Source: Herbiconiux oxytropis (GTDB lineage: Bacteria > Actinomycetota > Actinomycetes > Actinomycetales > Microbacteriaceae). Taken from it: a DNA stretch of 56,285 nt. Below, one piece after another: positions 23,182-33,716 of the stretch. The position numbers and the translations under genes are program-made. The DNA is taken from contig NZ_JANLCK010000017.1 in the NCBI RefSeq assembly GCF_024979315.1, forward strand, positions 1 to 56,285. Reading direction: 5' to 3'. Numbering within the stretch: the stretch's first letter is position 1; the number at the start of each line of letters is the position of its first letter. The notes below the pieces were generated by a model. The model was not told where the DNA came from. It did no database searches and saw only the letters and a program-made list of their open reading frames with translations.

Positions 23182-23456
23182 CCTACCGGATCGAGCTCCG
23201 TCCCGCCGCAGTCCGGGCACTCAAGAAGATCGACCACCAGGACCGAGACCGCATCCGGGGTGCGATCGCGCTCCTCGGCGAGAACCCCCGACCCCCAGGG
23301 GCCAAGGCGCTCCAAGGCCGCCCGGGTCTTCGAGTGCGGATCGGCGACTACCGCATCACCTACACCGTCGACGACGAGATCCTCGTCGTGGCCGTGATCA
23401 TGCACACCCCACGGCCACACGAGCAACCCGCCGGAAGGACGGAGCGACGAACCTAG
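23178..23456 (+). CDS. RelE/ParE-superfamily toxin with an atypical C-terminus
   Basis: A 92-residue toxin. The core matches type II RelE-like toxins (YRIELRPAAVRALKKIDHQDRDRIRGAIALLGENPRPPGAKALQGRPGLRVRIGDYRITYTVDDEILVVAV). In most relatives this is followed by a GHRREVY-like end carrying catalytic residues. Here the chain continues MHTPRPHEQPAGRTERRT instead. The DNA for that tail is found again at 101-132. The toxin may thus be impaired, or use other residues. GTG start at 23178 is coupled to the antitoxin; its stop overlaps the IclR stop (convergent) by four bases. Confidence 0.85.
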   Translation: MTYRIELRPAAVRALKKIDHQDRDRIRGAIALLGENPRPPGAKALQGRPGLRVRIGDYRITYTVDDEILVVAVIMHTPRPHEQPAGRTERRT

Positions 23457-24244
23457 CGGCGGATGTAGCCGAGGCGAGTGGAGATGTCTGCCGCCGCCGT
23501 GGTGACCGCCACGGCCAGCTCGTCCTGGCGGGGGAGCAGGGTGGTCAGCATCGCCCCCACGCTCACGGCCGCGACAGCCACGCCCCGCGCGTTCCGCACC
23601 ACGGCCCCGAGAGCCCCCACCCCGATCGTCACGTCCTCGAGGCTCACGGAGTAGCCCCGCTCGCGGGTCTGTGTCAGCCGACGCTTCAGCTCGTCGACCT
23701 CCAGGTGCTGCCCCGTCGGCGTGGTCATGTCGCCCTCGGCGAGCACGAGCGGCAGAAGTTCGGCTTCGCGCTCCGCGAGGAGCGCGCATCCGCCACCGCC
23801 GATGTAGAGCGGCAGCGACTTGCCCACATCCAGCGCCATCATGCGCACGTTCGAGCGCCCCTCGATCCGTTCCAGGCACACCGCGCGTGGCCCATCCGGA
23901 ACCACGAGGTAGACATCCTCCCCGTACTTGCCCGCCAGCTCGGTCATGACCGCCCGCGCCTCGTGCCGCAGCTCCACGCTGCCCACCGCGGTCGATCCGA
24001 GCCGGAACACCTGCAGCGAGAGACGGTAGTTGTCGCCGTTGCGCTCGACCCAGCCCACGAGCACGAGGGTGGCGAGGAGCCGGAAGGTCGTCGTGCGCGT
24101 CAGCTTGCTGCGCCGCACGATCGTCTCGAGGTTCAGCTCGGGCTGCTCGTGGGTGAACAGCTCCAGCAGCCTGATCGCCTTCGCGACCGACGCGACGTGG
24201 TTCTTGGGGTCCAGAACCGGCTCTCCGTCAGGTGCCATGTCCAT
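23453..24244 (-). CDS. IclR-family transcriptional regulator of the adjacent catabolic operon
   Basis: A 263-residue regulator. The N-terminal winged helix (ASVAKAIRLLELFTHEQPELNLETIVRRSKLTRTTTFRLLATLVLVGWVERNGDNYRLS, about 17-78) is followed by the IclR effector-binding domain (HEARAVMTELAGKYGEDVYLVV...GYSVSLEDVTIGVGALGAVVRNARGVAVAAVSVGA). It is divergent from the Liv-type transporter operon, with a 124-base gap carrying repeated TCCGGAA sites. It should sense an intermediate of the sugar or polyol handled by that operon. ATG at 24244 or 24238 is possible; GAGGGAAGAG precedes both. Confidence 0.9.
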   Translation of the reverse strand: MDMAPDGEPVLDPKNHVASVAKAIRLLELFTHEQPELNLETIVRRSKLTRTTTFRLLATLVLVGWVERNGDNYRLSLQVFRLGSTAVGSVELRHEARAVMTELAGKYGEDVYLVVPDGPRAVCLERIEGRSNVRMMALDVGKSLPLYIGGGGCALLAEREAELLPLVLAEGDMTTPTGQHLEVDELKRRLTQTRERGYSVSLEDVTIGVGALGAVVRNARGVAVAAVSVGAMLTTLLPRQDELAVAVTTAAADISTRLGYIRR

Positions 24245-24299
24245 CTCTCTTCCCTCGCGTGACTTGACATCGGAGGCCTCTCAGGAGAGGCTTCCCGTG

Positions 24300-24352
24300 T
24301 TCCGGAAACGCATTCCGCAATCCGGAAGACTCAGTGTCGAGTAAGAACTTAC
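24300..24352. promoter_or_regulatory. Candidate IclR operators upstream of the catabolic operon
   Basis: The palindrome TTCCGGAA (24300-24307) is repeated as ATCCGGAA exactly 20 bases later (24320-24327), with a partial ATTCCGCA between. A second palindrome, GTAAG-AA-CTTAC, is at 24341-24352, close to the gene start. Repeats at two-helix-turn spacing suit the dimer-of-dimers binding of IclR proteins. A TTGACA (24264-24269) lies upstream. Confidence 0.5.
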
Positions 24353-24368
24353 CAATAAGGGAAGCACT

Positions 24369-25679
24369 ATGACAGTCTCCACCTTTATTTCCCGGGCCCG
24401 CCGGCTCACGGCCGCTGCTGCGGTCGCCGCGCTGGCCGTCGGTCTCGCCTCCTGCGCCTCGAGCGATGCGGGCACCGCCGCCGCGTGCGACGGAGACACG
24501 GCCATCAACGGCATCTTCGGCGAGGGCGGCGAGGCCGGCGGCCAGGGCGTGACCGTCAAGGTCGGCATGCTGCTCGCGATGACCGGATCCGGATCGTCGT
24601 ACGGCGAGGTCATGAGCCACGGCGCGGAGCTCGCGGCGAAGCAGATCCTCGCGGCCTGCGGCCCCGACTTCGAGATCGCCATCGGCGACCACGAGAGCGG
24701 GAGCGTGCCGGCCGCGGTGGCGGCGGCGCGCAAGCTCATCAGCCAGGACGGCATCAACGTGCTGCAGACCTCGTTCGGCGGTGTCTCCGAGGCGATCATC
24801 CCGCTCGTGCAGCAGAACAAGATCCTGACCCTGCAGGGCGGTGGCACGAGCCCCGGCCAGATCGGCAAGGACTACCTCTGGAACACCCGCCAGCTGTTCG
24901 CCGACCCGAGCATCCCCGGCGGGCTCGCCTGGGTGGCGCAGACCTACCCGGAGGCCACGAAGATGGCCGTCGTGGGCACGCTCGAGAACGGCATCAACGC
25001 CCAGACCAAGCTCATCCCCGAGATCTGGCCCGAGGTGGCCCCCGGCGGCACCGTCGTGCTCAACGAGCAGCACGAGGTCGGCCTGACCGACTTCGGGCAG
25101 ATCATCGCGAAGATCCAGTCGGCCGAGCCCGACGTGATCTGGATCTTCGAGCAGGGCGGCGACAACGCCACCTTCATGAAGGCCCTCCGCCGGGCAGGCG
25201 TCACGGCTCCCGTCGTCTCGTCCGAGACCGGTGGTGAGGAGGTCTGCAAGCTCGCTCCGGAGGAGTTCGACACCGTCATCGCCCTCGGCGAGAACTACGA
25301 CGTGGCCAACCCCAACCCCTTCAACGAGCAGTTCGTGACCGAGTACAAGGATGCCTACGGCAAGAACCCGGACATCTTCGCGGCGAACTACTACGAGGAG
25401 ATGTTCGTGTTCTGGGAGCTCGTGAACCGCGTGATCGCCGACGGCGGCGACCCCACGAGCGGTGAGCAGCTGCAGGCCGCGCTCGCAGCGGATCCGACCT
25501 TCCAGTCGGTCTACGGCGGCAGCGCCGACGAGGTGGGGACCATGTCGATCGACGAGGAGACCCACCTGCCGGTGAAGCCGATGGGCGCCTACACGATCAA
25601 GGACTGCCAGCTCACCCAGGTGGCGACCATCACCGAGGTCGACGAGGGCGCCGACCCGTTCTCGGGCGTCTCGAAGTAA
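24369..25679 (+). CDS. ABC transporter substrate-binding lipoprotein (Liv/amide type)
   Basis: A 436-residue lipoprotein: signal peptide with lipobox LASC (Cys29), then a type I periplasmic-binding fold of the branched-chain-amino-acid/amide group (VKVGMLLAMTGSGSSYGEVMSHGAELAAKQI...ISQDGINVLQTSFGGVSEAIIPLVQQNKILTLQGGG). The downstream genes are carbohydrate enzymes, not amino-acid enzymes, so the ligand is probably a sugar, polyol or sugar acid (inference). ATG at 24369 has AAGGGAAG upstream. It is the first gene of the operon. Confidence 0.92.
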   Translation: MTVSTFISRARRLTAAAAVAALAVGLASCASSDAGTAAACDGDTAINGIFGEGGEAGGQGVTVKVGMLLAMTGSGSSYGEVMSHGAELAAKQILAACGPDFEIAIGDHESGSVPAAVAAARKLISQDGINVLQTSFGGVSEAIIPLVQQNKILTLQGGGTSPGQIGKDYLWNTRQLFADPSIPGGLAWVAQTYPEATKMAVVGTLENGINAQTKLIPEIWPEVAPGGTVVLNEQHEVGLTDFGQIIAKIQSAEPDVIWIFEQGGDNATFMKALRRAGVTAPVVSSETGGEEVCKLAPEEFDTVIALGENYDVANPNPFNEQFVTEYKDAYGKNPDIFAANYYEEMFVFWELVNRVIADGGDPTSGEQLQAALAADPTFQSVYGGSADEVGTMSIDEETHLPVKPMGAYTIKDCQLTQVATITEVDEGADPFSGVSK

Positions 25680-25710
25680 GCCGCCGCAAGCCACGACGTA
25701 AGAGCTGAAT

Positions 25711-26607
25711 GTGCATCTGATATCCGCCGCCGGCGCCTCCCCGTCGCTGGTCCTCCAACTCGTCGTCAGCGGCGTGGTCCTCGGATCGTTCTACGCCCTG
25801 CTGGGCATGAGCGTCAGCGTCATCTACTCGACCACGAAGGTGTTCCACTTCGCGCACGCGTTCGTCTACACGGCGGCCGCGTACGTGGCCCTCGGAACGG
25901 CGTCCGTGCTGGGGGTGCCGATCGTGCTCGCGATCGTCATCGGCCTCATCGCGGCCGTCGTGCTGGGAGTGACGATCGAGCTGGTGGTGTACCGCTCCAT
26001 GCGGAGATCGGGTGCCTCGTCGCTCGGCATCTTCCTGGCGTCGCTGGGTATCTCGATCGCGGGCCCGAACCTGATCCAGATCATCTTCGGGCCCGACGGT
26101 CGCAACCTCCCCGTCGGCAATCCGGCGCTCTACACCGTCGGCACCGTGACCTTCACCACCTGGGACATCGTGACCGTCGTGGTGAGCTGGGCGCTCATCG
26201 GCGGAGTGCTCGCGATGCGCCGGTCTCGCTGGGGGCTCGCATCCATCGCGGTGAGCGCCAACCGCGAGCTGTCGGCCGCGGTCGGCATCTCGCCGCAGAA
26301 GATCTACGTCTACGCCTTCGCCGTCGGCTCCCTGCTGATCGGCTCCGCCGCGATCCTGTTCACGCTGAACCAGGCGGCGACTCCCAACATGGGGCTGCAG
26401 CCGGTGCTGTTCGGGTTCATCGCGACCTTCCTGGCCGGCGTCGGCAACCAGAAGACGGCCCCGCTCGCCGGGTTCGTGCTCGGCATGGTCGTGAGTCTCA
26501 GCGGCATCTGGCTCTCGCAGACCTTCCAGACGGCCGTCATCTTCGGCCTGCTGTTCGTGGCCTTGATCGTGCGCCCTCAGGGCATCTTCCGGAAAGCGGC
26601 GGTGTAG
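25711..26607 (+). CDS. Liv-type ABC transporter permease (LivH-like)
   Basis: A 298-residue permease with about eight helices and the LivH signature (GVVLGSFYALLGMSVSVIYSTTKVFHFAHAFVYTAAAYVAL...LGIFLASLGISIAGPNLIQIIFG). It forms the membrane channel with the LivM-like half of the next protein. GTG start with AAGAGC upstream. It begins 31 bases after the binding-protein gene and is followed by the next gene after six bases. Confidence 0.93.
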   Translation: MHLISAAGASPSLVLQLVVSGVVLGSFYALLGMSVSVIYSTTKVFHFAHAFVYTAAAYVALGTASVLGVPIVLAIVIGLIAAVVLGVTIELVVYRSMRRSGASSLGIFLASLGISIAGPNLIQIIFGPDGRNLPVGNPALYTVGTVTFTTWDIVTVVVSWALIGGVLAMRRSRWGLASIAVSANRELSAAVGISPQKIYVYAFAVGSLLIGSAAILFTLNQAATPNMGLQPVLFGFIATFLAGVGNQKTAPLAGFVLGMVVSLSGIWLSQTFQTAVIFGLLFVALIVRPQGIFRKAAV

Positions 26608-26613
26608 AAGCTC

Positions 26614-28402
<1,789 letters not shown>

Positions 28403-28413
<11 letters not shown>

Positions 28414-29137
28414 CGAGAACGCTGCGGGGACGACCGATCGTCTGGTGGCGAACGGCCTGGTCTGCGGCTACGGCAAGCACAGCGTGCTCCACGACGTCTC
28501 GCTGACCGTCGGTGCGGGCGAGATCGTGACGATCCTCGGGCACAACGGGGCGGGCAAGACGACGGCCCTGAAGGCGCTCTTCGGCCTTCTGCCCGTGCAG
28601 TCCGGAGTCGTCATCCACGACGGCAAGGACATCACCAGGACGTCGACCGCATCGCGGGTGCGAGGCGGCATGTCGTACACCTCTGCCACGAGCGCCATCT
28701 TCCGCGACCTCACGGTGCGGCAGAACCTCGAGCTCGGGGCGTTCACCGTGCGCGACTCGAAGGTGCGCGCCGAGAGGCTCGCCCGCATCCACGACCTCTT
28801 CCCCGTCTTGAAGGACAGGGGGAGCGCCGTCGCCGGCCGGATGAGCGGTGGCCAGCAGCGCCTGCTCTCCATCGGGCTGGCCCTGATGAGCGGGGCCGAG
28901 CTGATGCTGCTCGACGAACCCTCCCTCGGCATCGCGCCGAGCCTCGTGACGGAGCTCTTCGAGTCGATCCGCGCGCTCTCCCGCGACGCCGGGCTGTCGG
29001 TGGTGCTCGTGGAGCAGAACGTGGGAGCGGCCCTGCCGATCTCCGACCGGGTCTACTACCTCCGGGCCGGCGAGATCCTCCTGTCGGAGAGCGCCGACGA
29101 GGCGCGCGCCCGAGACGATTGGTGGGAGCTGTTTTGA
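28403..29137 (+). CDS. Liv-type ABC transporter ATPase (LivF-like)
   Basis: A 244-residue ATPase with Walker A GHNGAGKTT, signature MSGGQQRLLSIGLALM, Walker B LMLLDEPSLGIAP and the switch His region (VVLVEQNVG). It pairs with the ATPase half of the fusion protein to drive import. TTG start at 28403 overlaps the upstream gene by 11 bases. Its stop overlaps the next gene as TTGA, so the whole set is translationally coupled. Confidence 0.93.
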
Positions 29138-29673
29138 GTGCGTCCGAATCCGTCATCGAGGTCGGCGACGTCGTCACGCTGCGGCGGGGCGCGGAGTGCA
29201 TTCTGCTCGGCCCGGGCCTGGCGACCCTGCGCTGGTACCAGCGCACCTTCTGCGCCACCGACGGCAGCGACGAGGACGCCCGCATCGAGGAGATCCTGCG
29301 GCCGGCCCTCGAGGTGCCGGACGGGTCGAACGGCGTGCTGTTCCTGCCGAGCGGCGACGGGGGGTCGTTCTTCGGGATGACCTACCAGACCACCTCGGCC
29401 GAGTGCACCCGCGCGGTGCACGAGGGTCTGGTGCACGCGGCGGTGACCGTGCTGCAGGAGCTCTCCGAGCGGCCCTCCGGGTTCACGCTCACCGGCCCTC
29501 GCGCCGGGAACGCCCTCTGGGGCGAGCTGTTCGCGCGTGCCACCGGCGTTCCGGTGACCGGCGACGGCGAGACCCACGTGCCTGACCCGGGATCGGTCGC
29601 GGTGCACACGGCGCTGCACGCCCTTCATCTGCAGTGCCTGGCCGCGATCCGGGAGCTCGAGGTGACGGCATGA
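29134..29673 (+). CDS. Stand-alone FGGY kinase C-terminal-domain-like protein
   Basis: A 179-residue protein, TTG start at 29134 (GGGAG upstream, TTGA overlap). Its chain aligns by eye with the second half of the FGGY kinase encoded next: ILLGPGLATLRWYQRTF with VLSNTGGGTLGIDWYLRSL, VLFLPSGDGGSFFGMTYQTTSAE with VTFLPYLG...SFTGMTEATTRHD, and TLTGPRAGNALWGELFARATGVPV with RMTGGGARSELWRQICADVMGQEL. The whole N-terminal domain is missing, including the GxDKGT phosphate loop, the WTD substrate motif and the catalytic Asp region. The GGGA adenosine loop is degraded to GPRA. It cannot be a kinase alone. A regulatory or chaperone subunit, or a sugar-binding protein, is inferred. Confidence 0.75.
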   Translation: MSASESVIEVGDVVTLRRGAECILLGPGLATLRWYQRTFCATDGSDEDARIEEILRPALEVPDGSNGVLFLPSGDGGSFFGMTYQTTSAECTRAVHEGLVHAAVTVLQELSERPSGFTLTGPRAGNALWGELFARATGVPVTGDGETHVPDPGSVAVHTALHALHLQCLAAIRELEVTA

Positions 29674-31226
29674 AGGTGCTGATCGGGGTCGACAAGGGGA
29701 CGTCGGCGACCAAGACGGTGGTGATCGACGCCGAGAACGGACGCGTCGTCGCCTCGGCGGCCAGGCGCACGCCGACGCTCGACACCGTGCAGGGCCGGCA
29801 CGAGGAGGACATGGACACGACCTGGTCGTGCGTGGCCGAGACCCTCAGGGAGTCGCTCGGGTCGCTCCGGGCGCTCGACGCCGACGCCGAGGTGCTGGCC
29901 GTCGGCGTCTGCGGGCACATGGGCGGACTCTGGTGTCTCGACGCCGACGGCCGTCCGGCGGGCCCTGCCATCGGGTGGACCGACAGCCGGGCCGTGGGGA
30001 TCCTCGAGGAATGGGAGAGTCAGGGCCTCGGCCCGAGGATCTTCGATCTGGGCGGCAACGCCATGATCGCGGGGATGCCCTCGGTGCTCTACGCCTGGAT
30101 GGCCCGCCACGAGCCGGAGTTCCTCGAGCGCGTGACCACCGTCTTCATGGCGAAGGACTTCGTGAACTTCCGGCTCACCGGGCAGATCGCGACCGACGAA
30201 TCCGATCTCTCGTTCGTGCCGTGCGACATCCGGCGCCGAGAGCCCTCGCCCGAGCTGTTCGAGCTCATGGGCATTCCCGGGCTGCTGCCGCTCCTGCCGC
30301 GAGCGGTGCGCAGCGAGACGATCATCGGGCATGTCACAGCCGCCGCCGCCGCCCAGACCGGGCTGCCCGAGGGGACCCCGGTGGTGGCCGGCCTCGGCGA
30401 TTCCGTGGCGAACGCCCTGGGTGCCGGAGCCTACGGCGCCGGCCAGGCCGTGACCGTCATCGGGACGAGCTTCATGAACGCGGTCTCGACGAGCGAACCG
30501 GTGCTCGAGCCCACGGGAGTCGGGTTCACCTACCTCATGCCCGAGAACCGCTGGCAGCGCGTGCTGTCGAACACGGGAGGCGGCACGCTCGGCATCGACT
30601 GGTACCTGCGCTCGCTCGGGTCGAGCGACGGCGACGCGATCCAAGCGGGGGAGACGACGCTGGCCGAGCTGCTGGAGGGCCCCGTCGGTGCCGTGCCACC
30701 GCTCGCGAACGGCGTGACGTTCCTCCCGTATCTCGGCACCGCCGGCGCCACCGCTCCATTCGTCGATCCGTTCGCCCGGGCGAGCTTCACGGGCATGACC
30801 GAGGCGACCACGCGTCACGACCTCCTGCGGGCCGTGCTCGAGGGAGTGGCCTACTCGATGCGCGAGTGCTATGCCGCCATGCCCGTCGACGTGCACGAGA
30901 TCCGGATGACCGGCGGCGGGGCCAGAAGCGAGCTCTGGCGGCAGATCTGCGCCGACGTCATGGGCCAGGAGCTCGCCGTGCCGCAGGTCGACGAATCGGG
31001 CGCCGTGGGCGTCGCGGTCGCGGCCGGTGTGGGGGTCGGCCACTTCCGCGACTACGCCGAGGGCGTGGCCCGACTCGTGGCCGACGGCACCGTGCAGACT
31101 CCCGAACCCTCGCGGGGGGCCGGCTACGACCGCGGCTACGCGGCCTACCGGCGACTCCGCTCCACCTTCTCCGAACTGTGGCGCGCCCGTGCCGCGTTCC
31201 TCGACTCCGAAAGGACGCCCGAGTGA
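29670..31226 (+). CDS. FGGY-family carbohydrate kinase
   Basis: A 518-residue sugar kinase. Phosphate loop GVDKGTSATK is at residues 6-15, the substrate motif GWTDSRA near 98, the catalytic-Asp motif GLGDSVANALGAG near 245, the GTSF phosphate-2 motif near 265, and the adenosine motif TGGGARSELW near 417. The FGGY signature region reads FTGMTEATTRHDLLRAVLEGVAYSMRE. It phosphorylates a ketose, pentulose or similar; the subfamily cannot be named. ATG at 29670 overlaps the previous stop (ATGA). Being between the importer and a transketolase, it likely makes the ketose phosphate that the transketolase cleaves. Confidence 0.93.
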   Translation: MKVLIGVDKGTSATKTVVIDAENGRVVASAARRTPTLDTVQGRHEEDMDTTWSCVAETLRESLGSLRALDADAEVLAVGVCGHMGGLWCLDADGRPAGPAIGWTDSRAVGILEEWESQGLGPRIFDLGGNAMIAGMPSVLYAWMARHEPEFLERVTTVFMAKDFVNFRLTGQIATDESDLSFVPCDIRRREPSPELFELMGIPGLLPLLPRAVRSETIIGHVTAAAAAQTGLPEGTPVVAGLGDSVANALGAGAYGAGQAVTVIGTSFMNAVSTSEPVLEPTGVGFTYLMPENRWQRVLSNTGGGTLGIDWYLRSLGSSDGDAIQAGETTLAELLEGPVGAVPPLANGVTFLPYLGTAGATAPFVDPFARASFTGMTEATTRHDLLRAVLEGVAYSMRECYAAMPVDVHEIRMTGGGARSELWRQICADVMGQELAVPQVDESGAVGVAVAAGVGVGHFRDYAEGVARLVADGTVQTPEPSRGAGYDRGYAAYRRLRSTFSELWRARAAFLDSERTPE

Positions 31227-32173
31227 CCATCATCCGAACCCTCACCGGTGACATCGACGCCTCCGAGCTGGGGGTCACCCTCTGCCACGAGCACCTGCTC
31301 ACGGGGCCCCCGTCGTGGGCCGTCGCCTCCGACCCCGACCTCCTTCTCGACGACCCCGAGCGCGCGGTCGAGGAGCTCGGGAGCTACGAGGCGGCGGGCG
31401 GCGGCGCCCTCGTCGAGATGACCACGATCGACTACGGGCGCGACGCCGCCGCGCTGCTGGCCGTGGCGAAGCGATCGCGCGTGCACGTGATCGCGGCGAC
31501 CGGATTCCAGAAGGGCACCTACTATCCGGAGGGGCTCGAGAAGACGCCCGTCGAGCAGCTCGCCGCGCGCATGATCGCCGACCTCACCGAGGGGATGGAC
31601 GACACCGGAGCTCGCGCGGGCGTGATCAAGTTCGGCACCTGCCGGACCGACCACCTCCAGGACGACGAGCGCCACGTGCTCGCGGCTGTCGCGGCGGCCC
31701 AGCTGCAGACGGACGCGCCGATCTCGACCCACACCCAGGCCGGCACCCTCGGCGACAAGCAGATCGAGCGCTTCGTCGATGCCGGCGTGGCCGCCGACTC
31801 GGTGCTGATCGGCCACGTCGACCGCAACCTCGACTTCGGCTACCTCCGGGCGATCGCCCAGACCGGCGCCTGGCTCGGCTTCGACCACTGGACGAAGTCG
31901 AAGTACGCCGAGGACGACGACCGGGTGGCGAACATCGAGCGACTGCTCGAGGAGGGCCACGACAGGATCCTCGTCTCCGGCGATCTCGGGCGACCCTCCT
32001 ACCAGCTCGCCTACGGGGGCACCCCTGGGTTCACGGGCATCGTGCAGACGGTCAGGGAGCGGCTCGGCGACGAGCTGGCCGATCTCTTCCTGATCGCCAA
32101 CCCGGCGCGATTCTTCGCCTTCGACCCCCTCGATCGCGTCGGTCCCACCGACTCCGAGGGGGCCGCCGCGTGA
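31223..32173 (+). CDS. Phosphotriesterase-family hydrolase, probable sugar lactonase
   Basis: A 316-residue amidohydrolase-fold enzyme. Metal ligands are visible: His22 and His24 (CHEHL), the Lys that is carboxylated in this family (VIKFGT, near 137), His in STHTQ, His in IGHVD and the Asp in SGDLGR. Characterised relatives include phosphotriesterases, N-acyl-homoserine lactonases and phospho-furanose lactonases. Given its neighbours a sugar or sugar-phosphate lactone is the most likely substrate (inference). GTG start at 31223 overlaps the kinase stop (GTGA). Confidence 0.9.
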   Translation: MTIIRTLTGDIDASELGVTLCHEHLLTGPPSWAVASDPDLLLDDPERAVEELGSYEAAGGGALVEMTTIDYGRDAAALLAVAKRSRVHVIAATGFQKGTYYPEGLEKTPVEQLAARMIADLTEGMDDTGARAGVIKFGTCRTDHLQDDERHVLAAVAAAQLQTDAPISTHTQAGTLGDKQIERFVDAGVAADSVLIGHVDRNLDFGYLRAIAQTGAWLGFDHWTKSKYAEDDDRVANIERLLEEGHDRILVSGDLGRPSYQLAYGGTPGFTGIVQTVRERLGDELADLFLIANPARFFAFDPLDRVGPTDSEGAAA

Positions 32174-32844
32174 ACGCCCTGACCGGAGACATCAAGTGCG
32201 TGCTGTTCGACTTCGACGGCACGCTCATCGACTCCCGTCCCGCCCTCGTCGGCGCCTACCGCGCCGCCTTCGAGGAGGTGCTCGGGCGGAGCTTCCCGGA
32301 GCTCGAGAACGACCCGCAGCGCCTGCTGACACCGCGCGTGGCCGAGGTGTGCCGCGACATCGCGGGCGACCGCGCCGACGAGTGCGTCGAGGCGTACGAC
32401 CGGCACTACCGCGCCGAGACCTACCGGCTCGCCACGCTCTACCCCGGGGTCGAGGAGATGCTCGCCGCCCTGCACGAGCTGGGCATCCGCACCGGCATCG
32501 TCACGAACAAGGGCAGGGCCCGCACCGAGAAGGACCTCGACTGGCTCGGCATCGCGCCGGACTCGATGGCCGCCATCATCTGCGCCGAGGACACGGTCGA
32601 GCGGAAGCCGCACCCCGCTCCGGTCGCCCTCGGCATCGAGACAGCCGGCTTCACGCCCGACCAGGTCGTGTACGTCGGCGACGGCCCCCAGGACGCGAGG
32701 TCCGGGCGAGCGAGCGGGGCCCGGACCGTCTCCGTGCTCTACGGCTACTACCCCGAAGACCTGCTCGCCGAGGCCGGGGCGGATGCCACCGCGTCGTCGC
32801 CGGCCGACCTGACCCGGATCCTCACCGGCACGCCGCCCGCGTGA
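32170..32844 (+). CDS. HAD-superfamily phosphatase (phosphoglycolate-phosphatase-like)
   Basis: A 224-residue hydrolase. Motif I FDFDGTL places the nucleophile Asp14 and acid Asp16; motif II is TNKGRA, motif III the Lys of ERKPHPAP, and motif IV GDGPQDARSG. The helical cap between residues 18-85 fits subclass I (PGP/Gph-like). It could remove phosphate from a pathway product such as phosphoglycolate or an overflow sugar phosphate. GTG start overlaps the upstream stop (GTGA). Confidence 0.92.
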   Translation: MNALTGDIKCVLFDFDGTLIDSRPALVGAYRAAFEEVLGRSFPELENDPQRLLTPRVAEVCRDIAGDRADECVEAYDRHYRAETYRLATLYPGVEEMLAALHELGIRTGIVTNKGRARTEKDLDWLGIAPDSMAAIICAEDTVERKPHPAPVALGIETAGFTPDQVVYVGDGPQDARSGRASGARTVSVLYGYYPEDLLAEAGADATASSPADLTRILTGTPPA

Positions 32845-32885
32845 GCATCCATCCGCGATCCACCGCCTGAAAGGGAAGCAGCCAG

Positions 32886-33716
32886 ATGACCGACACCACC
32901 ACACGACCCAGCGTCTCGGAGCTCACCGAGATCGCGCACCGGCTGCGACGCCGGATGATGCGCATGGCCGCCGACAAGGGCGAGGGCTACATCGCGCAGG
33001 GGCTCGGCATCGCCGACATGCTCGCCGCCGTCTACTGGTCCGAGCTGCAGTTCGACGCCGAACGGCTCGACGACCCCGATCGCGACCGGTTCCTGCTCTC
33101 GACCGGCCACTACTCGATCGCGCTCTACGCCGTGCTGGCCGAGCTCGGTGTGCTGACGGACGAGGAGACGGCGACCTACGCGCTCAACGGCAGCGACCTG
33201 CCCATGAGCGCCTTCGACGAGACCCCCGGTGTCGAGATCACGAGCGGCAGTCTGGGGCACGGCCTCGGCCAGGGCGTCGGCATGGCGCTCGGGCTGCGGC
33301 TGAAGGGCTCGCCGGCCACGGTCTACGTCGAGCTCTCGGACGGCGAGCTGCAGGAGGGCTCCACCTGGGAGTCGGCGATGGCCGCGAGCAGCTTCGCGCT
33401 CGACGGACTGTGGGCGCTCGTCGACTGCAACGGCATCCAGGCCGACGGGCCCATGGTGATGGACATCGAGTCGGTCGCCGTCAAGTGGAGCGCCTTCGGC
33501 TGGTCGGTCGAAGAGGTGAACGGCAACGACATGGCGGAGATCGTCGCCGCCTTCGCGGCCCTCCGCGACAAGCCGGGCCCCAAGGCGATCATCCTGCGCA
33601 CGACCCCCGGCTGGGGCGTGCCGACGATCGTGGCCCGCGACCGGGCGCACTTCGTGCGCGTGCACGAGGACGAATGGACGAAACTGCTGGCCGAACTGGA
33701 GGAGAACCATGGTTGA
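32886..33716 (+). CDS. Transketolase, N-terminal (thiamin diphosphate) subunit
   Basis: A 276-residue subunit. It contains the domain that binds thiamin diphosphate through Mg: the SDGELQEGSTWES...VDCNGIQADG stretch is the GDGx(25-30)N motif with Ser replacing the first Gly. Also visible are HYSIALYA and GSLGHGLGQGVGMALG. ATG at 32886 follows AAAGGGAAG. It works with the next gene product; two-gene transketolases are common in catabolic clusters. The gene overlaps its partner by eight bases. Confidence 0.95.
   Translation: MTDTTTRPSVSELTEIAHRLRRRMMRMAADKGEGYIAQGLGIADMLAAVYWSELQFDAERLDDPDRDRFLLSTGHYSIALYAVLAELGVLTDEETATYALNGSDLPMSAFDETPGVEITSGSLGHGLGQGVGMALGLRLKGSPATVYVELSDGELQEGSTWESAMAASSFALDGLWALVDCNGIQADGPMVMDIESVAVKWSAFGWSVEEVNGNDMAEIVAAFAALRDKPGPKAIILRTTPGWGVPTIVARDRAHFVRVHEDEWTKLLAELEENHG

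Noticed and set aside
101-23427. A 23-kb integrated element with the 32-base repeats as attachment sites
   Set aside because: No integrase, transposase or tRNA gene lies near either repeat, and most genes between look like normal chromosomal operons. Kept only as a question in the findings.
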